64,000 nt of DNA, taken from NCBI RefSeq assembly GCF_023544865.1, contig NZ_JAMJFX010000008.1:78377-142376 (forward strand), in the 5' to 3' direction. The notes beneath the pieces were generated by a model. The model saw only the letters and a list, made by a program, of their open reading frames with translations, did no database searches and was not told the DNA's origin. The translations under genes were made by a program, and so were the position numbers. Origin of the DNA: Phaeovulum molybdatiresistens (GTDB taxonomy: Bacteria > Pseudomonadota > Alphaproteobacteria > Rhodobacterales > Rhodobacteraceae). This document shows, piece after piece, positions 35,050 through 48,240 of this stretch (position 1 is the stretch's first letter; each line of letters begins with the position of its first letter).

Positions 35050-35386
35050 TCTGGCCGATGCATCCGCAGAATTGGCAGCTTGTTGCCGAGCCCGCCGCGC
35101 GGGTCAAGGAAAGCTTTGCCACATCGGTCCTGCGGGCGCATCCTGATGGTGTGGCGTATCCGGGCCGCGCCCGTGGGCGCCGCATCTGTCTAGTCCGTAC
35201 CCCTTCCCTTCCCCTGCGGCCCGGTCCCTTGCGGGTCGGGCCGCTTTTTCCGGGGCGCGGGGCTGGGCGGTCGCTTCGGCAGGACTTTGCCGAAGGGCAG
35301 GTCGGATCACGTCTTCTTGGCTTTCCCTCGGACGCAATTTCGCTAGAGTCTGCGCAGACAAAAACCCTGTGCGGAGGCAGTTTCAC
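35050..35386 (+). other. 337-bp gap with a strong orphan terminator
   Basis: No convincing gene. It ends a possible transcript at the terminator 35216-35249, preceded by a C/U-rich stretch (CCCCTTCCCTTCCCC, about 35199-35214). The right part holds the promoter of the following lipoprotein gene (CTAGAG-type -10 near 35343). An in-frame reading that starts at 35046 runs through the terminator and is rejected as coding. Confidence 0.5.
35216..35249 (+). terminator. rho-independent terminator
   Basis: Stem GCGGCCCG / CGGGCCGC with an inner GTCCCTTGCGGGT loop and a five-T tract. It lies 167 nt after the hypothetical-protein stop, which is long for a simple 3' UTR. Confidence 0.82.
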
Positions 35387-35611
35387 ATGCGCAAATCCCC
35401 CTTCATCCTTGCCCTTCTGGCGGCTGGCACCCTTGCGGGCTGCATGCAGACCGATGGCGAACGTGCCGTGGTCGGCGCCGCGGCTGGCGCGCTCGTCGCG
35501 GATGCGCTGGACGAAAACATGGTCGCCGGTGCCGCGCTTGGCGCGCTTGCGGGCAGCTATTGCGACGATCTCAACGTGCCCGGCTGCACGCCGCGCCCCA
35601 GCTACTACTGA
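35387..35611 (+). CDS. small lipoprotein with glycine-zipper-like segment
   Basis: 74 residues. The signal peptide ends in a lipobox (TLAGC). The mature part has AVVGAAAGALVADALDENMVAGAALGALAG, an alternation of Gly and small residues that resembles a glycine-zipper (YMGG/OmpA-like) segment able to insert in a membrane. Two further cysteines (YCDDLNVPGC) near the C-terminus may pair. GGAGG lies 9 nt before ATG, and a terminator follows the stop. Function unknown. Confidence 0.82.
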   Translation: MRKSPFILALLAAGTLAGCMQTDGERAVVGAAAGALVADALDENMVAGAALGALAGSYCDDLNVPGCTPRPSYY

Positions 35612-35653
35612 TATCCGGCTGTCTGCCCCCATCGGGGCGGGCCTGACAGATCG

Positions 35654-35690
35654 CGCCATCGGGGCCCCGTGCCCCGGTGGCGTTTTCATT
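35654..35690 (+). terminator. terminator after the glycine-zipper lipoprotein gene
   Basis: Stem CGCCATCGGGGC / GCCCCGGTGGCG with a five-base loop, followed by TTTTCATTTTC. It should separate pccA transcription from the upstream small genes. Confidence 0.78.
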
Positions 35691-35769
35691 TTCACCGCAA
35701 CGGTCACAGACACGACTGCCAACACGAAGGGCGGGCGGGGCACTCCCCGCCCGATGGGAAGGGACTGAC

Positions 35770-37773
<2,004 letters not shown>

Positions 37774-37775
37774 TC

Positions 37776-37866
37776 ACGCTTGCGCCGCAGGATCGCTGCC
37801 CGGGCCGGATGGCCCGCGCCGCGCTTGCGGCGCAAACGAATGGATGTGCCGCGCTTGCGGCGCAAA
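37776..37866. repeat. three short repeats of a CGCTTGCG-type hairpin
   Basis: GCCGCGCTTGCGGCGCAAA occurs at 37818-37836 and identically at 37848-37866 (30-bp step). A related CGCTTGCGCCGCA begins near 37778. Each copy can fold as GCCGC-GCTT-GCGGC. They fill the convergent gap between pccA and the DUF4174 gene. Confidence 0.6.
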
Positions 37867-37879
37867 ACTGCCGCCGGGG

Positions 37880-38419
37880 TCAGCCCCCGGTGGTGGTCCC
37901 GGTTTCGGGGGCGGGGGGCGCCAGCCCCAGCGACTGGTTGCGGATTTCCTCGCGCCGGATCGGCATCTTGTCGATCGCGCGCATGATCTCGCGCCCGTCC
38001 CAGGGCAGGGGCTTGCGCAGCGCGACCGAGCCGTCCTTTTCCACGATGACCAGCGCAAAGCCGCGCGGCCGCAGCGCCCGGCGCACCGGGCTGAGCGGCG
38101 CGGGCGTGGTGTCGGTGATCACCACCACATCGCGCGCCGCCAGTTCGGGCCAGCGCGCCGCCAGAAGCCGCATCTGTTCGATGAAGGCGGGGTCTTCGGG
38201 CGTATCGGCAAAGACGACGATGGGGCGTTTTTTCCAGACAAATTCGCTTAAATCGGTGTCTTGCGCGGCAATGGGCGCAAACACCATCGGGTCCGGTGCC
38301 GCCTGGTCGGCCGGGGTCAAGGGGTCCGGGGGTGGCACAGTGGCATCCTGCGCGCTGGCCGCAAGGGCCGAAAATCCTGCCAGAACAAGGGCAAGCGCCA
38401 GCATCGGGATTTGCACCAT
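37880..38419 (-). CDS. DUF4174 domain protein, exported
   Basis: 179 residues. The signal peptide (MLALALVLAGFSALAASAQ) precedes a proline-rich linker and a thioredoxin-like DUF4174 domain: FVWKKRPIVVFADTPEDPAFIEQM, then VVITDTTPAPLSPVRRALRPRGFALVIVEKDGSVALRK. Family members lack the CXXC motif and end with the conserved DKMPIRREEIRNQ seen here. Function unknown. Convergent with pccA, from which it is separated by the short repeats. Confidence 0.88.
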   Translation of the reverse strand: MVQIPMLALALVLAGFSALAASAQDATVPPPDPLTPADQAAPDPMVFAPIAAQDTDLSEFVWKKRPIVVFADTPEDPAFIEQMRLLAARWPELAARDVVVITDTTPAPLSPVRRALRPRGFALVIVEKDGSVALRKPLPWDGREIMRAIDKMPIRREEIRNQSLGLAPPAPETGTTTGG

Positions 38420-38597
38420 CAGATCCTCCTTTGCTGTTCATATAGGGATGCGAGGCGCGCAGGGCAAAGCCGGAAGCCCGGCATTTTCAGAAAATCCGAC
38501 CATTAAGCCCTTGGCCAGAGCTTGTCGTGCAGACTGGCGCCAGATCGGGGCGGCGCTGCGTGCGCGCCCCGGCGCGGCAGCGGCGATGGAGGCAGGA

Positions 38598-39480
38598 ATG
38601 GCGGGCCCGGTCGAGGTGATCTTGCATGTGGGCGCGCATCGCACCGGCACCACATCGCTGCAAAGCTGGCTTTTGCAGAATGCCGATGCGCTGGAAGGCG
38701 CGGGCATTGCGGTCTGGGGCCCGGACCGGACCCGCGGCGGGCTGTTCGCGGGGCTGATGAAGCGGCCCGATGCCGTGACCCTGGCCGATGATATGCTGGC
38801 GCAGCGGTCGGCCGCGCGCATCCGCGATGAACTGGACCGGCTGGCCGGGGCGGGCATCCGCCAGCTGATCGTGTCCGAGGAAAACATGATCGGCACCATG
38901 CCGATCTGCCTGGACCATGCGACGATCTATCCCGATGCGCGCGCGCGGCTGGACCGGATCGCGGCGGCCTTCGATGGCGCGGTGACCGGGGTGGGGCTGG
39001 CGCTGCGCAGCTATGATGACTGGTGGGCCTCGGTCCTGGCCACGGCGGCCGGGCCGGGCGTGGCGCAGACGGACGTTCTGCACCGCCTTGCGGGCCATCC
39101 GCGTGGCTGGCAGCGCATCATCGCCACCCTGGCCGAGGCATTTCCCGACGCGCGCCGCATCGTCTGGCCCTTTGAGGCGCTGGTGGGCCGCCACGGCGCG
39201 CAGCTGCGCCTGCTGACCGGGGGCGCGGCCCTGCCCCCGGGCCTTTATGAGGAGCGGCGGGCCCGCAATGCCCGGCTGCGGGCGCTGCCGGGGGGCGGCG
39301 TGGCGGATGCGGGCGCGCCGGTGCCCTTTGCCCCCGCCCAGCGGGCCGCGCTGCGCGCCCGCTATGAACAGGATCTGGCCTGGCTGCGCGCTGGCGTGGC
39401 GGGCGTGATATATACCGAAACGGTTGCCGAAAGCCCGGGGACACAGGCGGGCACGGCGGCAGAGGAAGAAGGACCATCCC

Positions 39481-39509
<29 letters not shown>
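38598..39509 (+). CDS. sulfotransferase-like protein overlapping mcm
   Basis: 303 residues. The N-terminus [21 protein letters not shown] resembles the PAPS-binding P-loop of sulfotransferases (HRTGTTSLQ), followed by [11 protein letters not shown] and an Arg/Ser pair ([10 protein letters not shown]) suited to the 3'-phosphate site. The remainder is only loosely conserved, so the reaction is uncertain. The ATG at 38598 has GGAGGCAGGA in front; 38586 is an alternative start. Its last 29 nt overlap the mcm start, which lies in another frame. Confidence 0.75.
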
Positions 39510-41613
<2,104 letters not shown>

Positions 41614-41621
41614 CCGGGAAG

Positions 41622-41668
41622 CCGGGGGCGCTGCCCCCGGACCCCCGGGATATTTCTGCAAAGCCGAA
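41622..41668 (+). repeat. intergenic GTATTT element, copy G (GATATTT subtype)
   Basis: Hairpin CCGGGGGC-GCT-GCCCCCGG-type (41622-41640), then ACCCCCGGGATATTT and CTGCAAAGCCGAAGG. It begins 9 nt after the mcm stop, in sense. Its tail matches copy F rather than the other copies. Confidence 0.8.
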
Positions 41669-41699
41669 GGGGCAGGGGGTTTTCCTGCCCCTTTGCTTT
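41668..41699 (+). terminator. rho-independent terminator downstream of mcm
   Basis: Stem AGGGGCAGG / CCTGCCCCT with a GGGTTTT loop, followed by TTGCTTTGG. It directly follows intergenic element G, which suggests that the element itself is not the terminator. Confidence 0.75.
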
Positions 41700-41756
41700 G
41701 GTCTTGCGCGGCGGTCGCGGCTTGCGCAAGCTGTCTGGACAGCAGCAGGGGGTAGC

Positions 41757-42254
41757 ATGGAGCGCGTGACGATCCGACCGGCCTGTGCAGATGACATCGG
41801 GCCGATCGTGGAGTTCTGGAATCCGGTGATCCGCGAGACGGCGATCACCTTTTCCTCCGAGGAAAAGACCGTGCCGGGGTTGGCGGCGCTGTTTGCCCAG
41901 CGCAGGGCCGAGGGGCGCGGGGTTCTTGTGGCCGCGCAGGACGGGGCGGTCCTGGGTGTGGCGCTTTACGGTCAGTTCCGCGCTGGCAATGGCTATGCCC
42001 ATGCGATGGAACATACGATCATTCTGGCGCCTGCGGCGCGCGGGCGCGGGATCGGGCGGACGCTGATGGCCGCGCTGGAGGATCATGCCCGCCACGGCGG
42101 GGCGCATGTGATGGTGGCCGGCGTGTCGGCCGAGAACCGCGCGGGGATCGCTTTTCACGCGGCCCTTGGCTATGTCAAAACCGGGCGGATGCCGCAGGTC
42201 GGGCGGAAATTTGCGCGCTGGCTTGATCTTGTGTTGATGCAAAAGGTGCTGTGA
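41757..42254 (+). CDS. GNAT family N-acetyltransferase (phosphinothricin-acetyltransferase-like)
   Basis: 165 residues. The N-terminus TIRPACADDIGPIVEFWNPVIRETAITF matches the PAT/YncA group. The acetyl-CoA motif A is APAARGRGIGRTLMAALE near residue 91, followed by ENRAGIAFHAALGYVKTGRM. Such enzymes acetylate phosphinothricin, methionine sulfoximine or similar amines; the native substrate here is unknown. It sits ahead of the DjlA-like gene on the same strand, with no clear functional link. Confidence 0.92.
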   Translation: MERVTIRPACADDIGPIVEFWNPVIRETAITFSSEEKTVPGLAALFAQRRAEGRGVLVAAQDGAVLGVALYGQFRAGNGYAHAMEHTIILAPAARGRGIGRTLMAALEDHARHGGAHVMVAGVSAENRAGIAFHAALGYVKTGRMPQVGRKFARWLDLVLMQKVL

Positions 42255-42272
42255 CCCGTTAAGGTCGGGTGC

Positions 42273-42980
42273 ATGGACAAGCCGCTTTCCCTTTGGACCC
42301 GCGTATCGCAGGCCTTGGCCGCCCTGAGCCGGGGCGAGGGGCTTTCAGCCGTGTTCGACCATCTGCGCGGCGCGCCCGAACGCAGCCCCGAACGCAGCGT
42401 TGCCTTTACCATCGCGGTGATCGCGCTGGGGGCAAAGATGGCCAAGGCCGATGGCCGGGTGACCCGCAATGAGGTCGCGGCCTTTCGCGAGGTGTTCCAG
42501 ATCCCGCCCGGCGAAGAGGCCAATGCCGCGCGCGTCTTCAACCTGGCGCGCACCGATGTGGCGGGGTTCGACGCCTATGCCCGCAAGATCGCGGCGATGT
42601 TCGGCACCGGCACGCCGGCGCTGATGGACCTGCTGGAGGGGTTGTTCTTCATCGCCGTGGCGGATGGGGATTATCACGATGCCGAGGATGCATTCCTGCG
42701 CGAAGTGGCGCGAATCTTTGGGCTGGAGGAGTGTTGTTTCCTGTCGCTGCGCGCCTCTTTCGTGCCCGATGCCGCGCCTGACCCCTGGACAGTGCTGGAA
42801 GTTGCGCCGGGCACCCCGCTGGAGGAGGCGCGCGCCGCCTGGCGCCGCTTGGTGCGCGAGGCCCATCCCGACCGCGCCATCGCCCGGGGCCTGCCCGAAG
42901 AGGCGGTGAAGCTGGCCGAATCGCGGGTGATCGCGCTGAACCGCGCCTGGGAGGAGATCAGCCGGAACAAGGCTGCCTGA
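42273..42980 (+). CDS. DjlA-like protein: TerB domain plus J domain
   Basis: 235 residues. The N-terminal two thirds form a TerB-like helical domain (AVIALGAKMAKADGRVTRNEVAAFREVF and IAVADGDYHDAEDAFLREVAR). The C-terminus is a J domain with the HPD motif in REAHPDRAIARGLPEE, so it should stimulate a DnaK chaperone. E. coli DjlA has a membrane anchor, which is absent here, so this is probably a cytosolic relative. It follows the GNAT gene by 18 nt and precedes an EEP gene by 13 nt, suggesting one transcript. Confidence 0.92.
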   Translation: MDKPLSLWTRVSQALAALSRGEGLSAVFDHLRGAPERSPERSVAFTIAVIALGAKMAKADGRVTRNEVAAFREVFQIPPGEEANAARVFNLARTDVAGFDAYARKIAAMFGTGTPALMDLLEGLFFIAVADGDYHDAEDAFLREVARIFGLEECCFLSLRASFVPDAAPDPWTVLEVAPGTPLEEARAAWRRLVREAHPDRAIARGLPEEAVKLAESRVIALNRAWEEISRNKAA

Positions 42981-42993
42981 GGGAGGGGCCGCG

Positions 42994-44007
42994 ATGCGCA
43001 TCGCCACCTATAATATCGAATGGTTTTCCAACCTGTTCGACCGCAATGGCGAGATGCTGGATGATGATGCGCCCTCGTCGCGCTATCAGGTGACCCGGGC
43101 GCAGCAGTTGGGGGCGCTGGGGATCGTGTTCACCGCGCTGGATGCCGATGCGGTGATGGTGATCGAGGCGCCCGACAACAACCGCCGGCGCCAGACCGTG
43201 ACCATGCTGGAGGCCTTTGCGCAGAAATTCGGCCTGCGCCAGCGCCGCGCGCTTTTGGGCTTTTCCAACGATACGCAGCAGGAAATCGCGCTGATGTATG
43301 ACCCCGATGTGCTGATCGCCAGCCATGATCCGCGCGGCGGCGGCGAGGACAGCCCGCGCTTTGACCAAAGCTATCGGATCGATCTGGACATCGATGCCAA
43401 GCTGGATACCGTGGTGTTTTCCAAGCCGCCGCTGGAGGTGGCGCTGGAAACCGCGGGCGGGCGGCAGCTGCGGCTGATCGGGGTGCATGTGAAATCCAAG
43501 GCCCCGCATGGCGCCACCACGCCCGAAGCCGCGATCCGCATCGCGATCGACAACCGGCGCACGCAGCTGGCGCAATGCATCTGGCTGCGGGCGCGGGTCG
43601 AAGAGCATTTGGCAGCGCAGGAAAGCCTGATCGTTCTGGGCGATTTCAACGACGGTCCGGGCCTTGATGAATATGAAAAGCTGTTCGGCCGGTCCGGGGT
43701 CGAGATCGTCCTGGGTGAGGATGCGCCGCCCGATCTGCGCCTGCGCGATCCGCATGCGCGCATTCACATGGCCCATGGCAGTGCCGCCGCGCCCGCCTCG
43801 GCCCGGTTCTATCTGGCCGAAGAGGGGCAGTATTTCTCGGCCATGCTGGATTTCGTGATGCTGTCGCCCGATCTGTGCGCGGCCAATCCGCGCTGGCGGA
43901 TCTGGCATCCGTTCGATGACCCGGTCTGTTATGCCACGCCCGAACTGCGCGAGGCGCTGTTGCAGGCGTCGGATCATTTTCCGGTCAGTGTGGATGTAGC
44001 GCTTTGA
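42994..44007 (+). CDS. endonuclease/exonuclease/phosphatase family protein
   Basis: 337 residues of the EEP superfamily. The fold markers are TYNIEWFSNLFDR at the N-terminus (metal-site Asn and Glu), VIEAPDNNRRR, VHVKSKAPHGA, GDFNDGPGLDE and the terminal SDHFPVSVDV with the catalytic Asp-His pair. No signal peptide is seen. The substrate (nucleic acid, phospholipid or inositol phosphate) cannot be predicted. It has a short spacing to the DjlA-like gene. Confidence 0.92.
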   Translation: MRIATYNIEWFSNLFDRNGEMLDDDAPSSRYQVTRAQQLGALGIVFTALDADAVMVIEAPDNNRRRQTVTMLEAFAQKFGLRQRRALLGFSNDTQQEIALMYDPDVLIASHDPRGGGEDSPRFDQSYRIDLDIDAKLDTVVFSKPPLEVALETAGGRQLRLIGVHVKSKAPHGATTPEAAIRIAIDNRRTQLAQCIWLRARVEEHLAAQESLIVLGDFNDGPGLDEYEKLFGRSGVEIVLGEDAPPDLRLRDPHARIHMAHGSAAAPASARFYLAEEGQYFSAMLDFVMLSPDLCAANPRWRIWHPFDDPVCYATPELREALLQASDHFPVSVDVAL

Positions 44008-44048
44008 TCCCCCCTGAAAAACCGCGGCGGAAAGGTTATATTTGCACC

Positions 44049-44411
44049 ATGAAACATCTTGCGATGATCCTTGCCGTGGCGCTGGCCGTGGCCCCCGCGG
44101 GGGCGCAGACCCCCGATCCCGCGCCCGAAAGCGAGGTTGAGGAAGGCTTCAGCCTGCTGGAAGAGGGGGCAAAGCTGTTGCTGCGCGGCTTGATGGGCGA
44201 AATTGGCCCCGCGCTGGAAGACATGCAGCGCAGTCTGGAAGATGCGGGGGCGGAACTTGGGCCGCTTCTGGCCGAAATGATGCGCCTGATCGACGATCTG
44301 CAGCATTATCAGGTGCCCGAACGGCTACCCAATGGCGACATCATCATCCGGCGCAAGCCCGATGCGCCCGCGCCGCCCGCAGATGGGGCCAATCCCGAGA
44401 TCGAGATCTGA
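44049..44411 (+). CDS. small exported protein, function unknown
   Basis: 120 residues. A signal peptide (KHLAMILAVALAVAPAGAQ) is followed by a helical region with FSLLEEGAKLLLRGLMGEIGPALEDMQRSLED and a C-terminal NGDIIIRRKPDAPAPP tail. Homologues in Rhodobacterales are, I believe, sometimes labelled AAA+ ATPase, but no Walker motifs are present, so that name should not be copied. Start at ATG after the conserved TTTGCACC. It converges with ppx, with only 4 nt between the stop codons and no terminator visible. Confidence 0.82.
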   Translation: MKHLAMILAVALAVAPAGAQTPDPAPESEVEEGFSLLEEGAKLLLRGLMGEIGPALEDMQRSLEDAGAELGPLLAEMMRLIDDLQHYQVPERLPNGDIIIRRKPDAPAPPADGANPEIEI

Positions 44412-44415
44412 AGTC

Positions 44416-45969
44416 TTACGCCCCGGGCGCGCCCGGGCGGATCACGGCGGCCTCGGCCTTCATCGCATTGGCCAGCGATTGCAGCCGCGCCTCGGCCACC
44501 TCACCGAACAGGCCGGCGCCCTGTTTCGTCAGCTGCAGTTCCAGCACCTGCCGCTTGGCATGGAATTTCAGCGCGCCCGCATCCTGGGGCGAGCTGATGG
44601 CGAACATCGCGCCAAAACGCATCGCCTTGCCCAGAACCTCGGCCTGTTGCTGCTGATCGGGGGGCAGCAGGGTGAACACCCGTTCCATCCGCGACCCCGC
44701 GCGCGAATTCTTGTAGCGGTGCAGCAGCGCAAGCCCCAGAAACACCCGTTCGGCATGCGACAGCGCGGCCATGTTGGCGCGGGTCACATTGTCGAAACAG
44801 GCCTCGGCCCGGTAATCGGGATGGGTGCGCCAGGTCGTGTCATGCAGCAGGCAGGCCGCCTTGATCAGCCGGACCCGGTCGGGCGGGGCGTCCTTGAACA
44901 GCGGCTGGATAAAGGCGTACAGCTTCTTGCCGAAGCCGGGCATCCGCGCCATCGTGCGTTCGGCATGGCGGCAGGCCTCGATCAGCGGATCGCGCCGGCG
45001 CAGTTTTTCGGGCATCTGTTCATACAGCAGTCCTTCGCGGATGCCATAGGACGACACGTCGATTTCCTTTGGCGCGAATTCCTCGACCAGGGCGCGCAGC
45101 ACCAGGCTGGCCAGCGGCACCAGGTCCATCCGCGCGGCCGAGGTGCCGGTGCGCGCGCGCAGGGCCGCCATGTCGTTCTTTTCGATCCAGTCCACCGTGC
45201 GGGCGATGCTGTCGGGGTCCATCCGGTATTCGTGCAGCACCAGCAGCGGATAGTCGCGCCGTTCCATGTCCAGCCGCGCGATCGCCCGCCACGACCCGCC
45301 GACCAGATAGATCCGGTCATGATCGCGGCCCATCCGGTCGGCCAGATCGGCCATGACCGCGCCGATATGGGCGATCACCTCTTTGCGGCCGCCCTTGATC
45401 TGCTGAAGCCGGAACGGCCCCAACTGTGAGGTGATCCGCCGCCCCACGCGCCCGCCGCGCACCTCGGCCAGTTCCATCGAGTTGCCGCCGATGTCGCAGA
45501 CCAGCCCCTCGGCATCGGGCCAGCCGAGCAGCACACCCTGGGCCGACAGGCGCGCCTCTTCGGGGCCGTCGATCACATGTAGCCGCAGCCCGGTTTCCTT
45601 TTCCGCCAGCTTGCGGAATTCGGGGCCGTCGGCGGCATCGCGCACGGCGGCGGTGGCGACGCAGGCCAGGTCGATGCCCATGCCGCACGCCAGAAGCGAA
45701 AAGCGTTTCATTGCCGCAAGCGCGCGTTCGCGCCCGCGCGGGTTCAGCCGGCCGGTCTCGGCCAGCCCCTGGCCCAACCCCGCCATGACCTTTTCGTTGT
45801 AGAAATAGGCTGGACTGCGCGCCGCGCCGTCAAAGACCACCATCCGGACCGAGTTCGATCCCACGTCGACCACGCCCACGCGTTCCAGCGCGCGGGCCGA
45901 TGGGTCGTCGAACAGCGGTTTGCCGAAGGGGTCGAAGTCGTCGCCTTCGGTATCGGTCCATCCGTCCAT
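44416..45969 (-). CDS. ppx: exopolyphosphatase, Ppx/GppA family
   Basis: 517 residues. The actin-like ATPase domain has DVGSNSVRMVVFDG and CDIGGNSMELAEV as phosphate-binding loops, with Glu in the DGPEEARLS stretch. The C-terminal half is an HD-like helical domain (LLHDTTWRTHPDYRAEACF). It removes terminal phosphates from polyphosphate or converts pppGpp to ppGpp. It is the last gene of a minus-strand string with ppk 51 nt upstream, pairing synthesis with degradation. Confidence 0.94.
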   Translation of the reverse strand: MDGWTDTEGDDFDPFGKPLFDDPSARALERVGVVDVGSNSVRMVVFDGAARSPAYFYNEKVMAGLGQGLAETGRLNPRGRERALAAMKRFSLLACGMGIDLACVATAAVRDAADGPEFRKLAEKETGLRLHVIDGPEEARLSAQGVLLGWPDAEGLVCDIGGNSMELAEVRGGRVGRRITSQLGPFRLQQIKGGRKEVIAHIGAVMADLADRMGRDHDRIYLVGGSWRAIARLDMERRDYPLLVLHEYRMDPDSIARTVDWIEKNDMAALRARTGTSAARMDLVPLASLVLRALVEEFAPKEIDVSSYGIREGLLYEQMPEKLRRRDPLIEACRHAERTMARMPGFGKKLYAFIQPLFKDAPPDRVRLIKAACLLHDTTWRTHPDYRAEACFDNVTRANMAALSHAERVFLGLALLHRYKNSRAGSRMERVFTLLPPDQQQQAEVLGKAMRFGAMFAISSPQDAGALKFHAKRQVLELQLTKQGAGLFGEVAEARLQSLANAMKAEAAVIRPGAPGA

Positions 45970-46020
45970 CGTTCCACCCCGGTTGCGAGTCGCCGCTGCG
46001 GCGCGGCGCGAACCTAACCG

Positions 46021-48186
46021 TTAGTCCATGCTGTGGGCAAGCTTGGGAACGTCTTTCGCCCCCGCCGACCCCCGCCCCGACAGCGAGGGGTTTTCCATGA
46101 AGAAGCGATGGCAGCTGAACAAATCCTCACGCCCCTCGGGCAGGGGGCGGACGAATTTGCCATCAGGCTGCAGGATCCAGCTTTGTGCCTCATCGGCCAT
46201 GTTGGCGGCCATGATCTGGCTGACGATCTGGGCCTTGACGGTGTCATTCTGCGCCTCGACCAGGGTTTCGACCCGGCGGTTCAGGTTACGCCCCATCCAG
46301 TCGGCCGAGGAAAAGAACACCCGCGCCTTTTTCGACGGCAGGCCGTGGCCATTGCCGAAACAGACGATGCGGGAATGTTCCAGGAATCGTCCGACGATCG
46401 ACTTGACGCGGATGTTTTCCGACAGCCCCTTGATGCCCGGCCGCACGCCGCAGATGCCGCGCACCACAAGGCTGATCTTCACGCCCGCGTTGGAGGCGGC
46501 ATAAAGCGCGTCGATCACCTCGGGGTCGATCAGGCTGTTCATCTTGGCCCAGATCTCGGCCGGGCGGCCGGTGCGGGCATGTTCCGCCTCGCGCGCGATC
46601 AACTCCAGCAGACGGGGCTTCAACGTGATCGGGCTGATCGCCAGATTTTCCAGCCCCTCGGGCTGAACATAGCCCGACAGGTAATTGAACACCTTGGTCG
46701 CATCGCGCCCCAGCGCCGCATCGCAGGTGAAAAAGCTCAGATCGGTATAGATGCGCGCGGTGATCGGGTGATAGTTGCCGGTGCCGTAATGGGTATAGGT
46801 GACCAGCTGGTCGCCTTCGCGCCGCACCACGGTGGAAATCTTGGCATGCGTTTTCAGATTCATGAAGCCATAGACGACATGCGCGCCCGCCCGTTCCAGC
46901 CGCCGCGACTGGCGGATATTGGCGGCCTCGTCAAAGCGGGCCTTCAGTTCGACCAGCGCGGTGACGGATTTGCCCGCCTCGGCCGCCTCGCACAGGGCAT
47001 CGACGATGGGGCTGTCCTTCGAGGTGCGATACAGCGTCTGCTTGATCGCCAGCACATTGGGGTCCGCCGCCGCCTGGTTCAGGAAGCGGATCACCATGTC
47101 GAAGGTTTCATAGGGGTGGTGCAGCAGCATGTCCTTTTGCCGGATCGCGGCGAACATGTCGCCGTCATGGTCCTGCACCCGTTCGGGCACACGCGGGGCG
47201 AAGGCCGGCCACAGCAGATCGGGGCGGGACGACAGCACCAGATCCTTCAGATCGGCCATGCCCAGCAGGCCGCGCACTTCGACCACCTCATCGGGGCTGA
47301 CGTGCAATTCCTCCATGATCAGCGAGCGCAGCGTTTCGGGCGCGCCTGCCGTGATCTTCAGCCGGATCACCTGGCCGCGGCGGCGCCGCTTCAGCGCGGT
47401 TTCGAATTCGCGGACCAGATCCTCGGCCTCATCCTCGACCTCCAGGTCGCTGTCGCGCAGCACGCGGAAGGCGCAATGGCCGGTGTCGCTATACCCCGGG
47501 AACAGCGAGCCCAGATGCAGCAGCAGCAATTCTTCCAGCGGCAGGAACCGCGCCTCGCCCGGCAGGCGGATGAAGCGGTCGATCTGCTGCGGGATCGGCA
47601 ACAGCGCCTGCAAGCGGCGCTTGTCGGTGCGCCGTTCCAGTTCCAGCGCCAGGCAAAAGCCGGTGTTGGGGATGAAGGGGAAGGGGTGCGCCGGGTCGAT
47701 CGCCAGCGGCGACAGCACCGGGAACACCTTGTTCAGGAAGTGATCGGCCAGAAAGACCTCATCGCGGCGGGTCAGCTTGGCGCGGGTCAGCAGATGGATG
47801 CCCGCCCCCTCCATCTCGCGGTGCAGGCGGTTCCAGGTGGTCTGCTGCTTTTCCAGCAGGCGGCGCGCGTCGGAATTGATCAGCACCAGCTGTTCGGATG
47901 GCGTCAGCCCGTCGTCCGAGGTGTTGGCATTGCCTTCGCGCACCAGTTCGCGCAGGCCGGCCACCCGGACGGTATAGAATTCATCCAGATTGGTGGCGGA
48001 AATCGACAAAAAGCGCAGCCGTTCCAGCAGCGGCACACGGGGGTTCGTCGCCTCTTCCAGAACGCGCCAGTTGAAGGCCAGCCAGCTCAGCTCGCGGTTG
48101 AAGAACCGAGCCGGCCCGGCGATCACCTCGGGCGGCATCTCGACCGGGTCGGGGAAGGGGGTCTTGAGGAAATCTGCCTGTGTCAT
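46021..48186 (-). CDS. ppk: polyphosphate kinase 1
   Basis: 721 residues, full length. The N domain ([19 protein letters not shown]), the head domain ([18 protein letters not shown]) and the two PLD-like catalytic domains are present. The phosphorylated His is in [14 protein letters not shown], and a second His sits in [14 protein letters not shown]. It polymerises the gamma-phosphate of ATP into polyphosphate. It lies between hdaA and ppx on the minus strand; a 54-nt gap to hdaA suggests co-transcription. Confidence 0.95.
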   Translation of the reverse strand: MTQADFLKTPFPDPVEMPPEVIAGPARFFNRELSWLAFNWRVLEEATNPRVPLLERLRFLSISATNLDEFYTVRVAGLRELVREGNANTSDDGLTPSEQLVLINSDARRLLEKQQTTWNRLHREMEGAGIHLLTRAKLTRRDEVFLADHFLNKVFPVLSPLAIDPAHPFPFIPNTGFCLALELERRTDKRRLQALLPIPQQIDRFIRLPGEARFLPLEELLLLHLGSLFPGYSDTGHCAFRVLRDSDLEVEDEAEDLVREFETALKRRRRGQVIRLKITAGAPETLRSLIMEELHVSPDEVVEVRGLLGMADLKDLVLSSRPDLLWPAFAPRVPERVQDHDGDMFAAIRQKDMLLHHPYETFDMVIRFLNQAAADPNVLAIKQTLYRTSKDSPIVDALCEAAEAGKSVTALVELKARFDEAANIRQSRRLERAGAHVVYGFMNLKTHAKISTVVRREGDQLVTYTHYGTGNYHPITARIYTDLSFFTCDAALGRDATKVFNYLSGYVQPEGLENLAISPITLKPRLLELIAREAEHARTGRPAEIWAKMNSLIDPEVIDALYAASNAGVKISLVVRGICGVRPGIKGLSENIRVKSIVGRFLEHSRIVCFGNGHGLPSKKARVFFSSADWMGRNLNRRVETLVEAQNDTVKAQIVSQIMAANMADEAQSWILQPDGKFVRPLPEGREDLFSCHRFFMENPSLSGRGSAGAKDVPKLAHSMD

Positions 48187-48240
48187 GATGCGCTTATGCT
48201 GTCGATCTGTAAGGATTTTGCGACAGTCATACTGCGCCCG

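Noticed and set aside
35046..35768. 240-codon frame overlapping the previous stop by ATGA
   Set aside because: It runs through a strong terminator, the lipoprotein gene and a second terminator, and has no recognisable domain.
44049..44411. Label AAA+ ATPase for the small exported protein
   Set aside because: 120 residues with a signal peptide and no Walker A or B motif.
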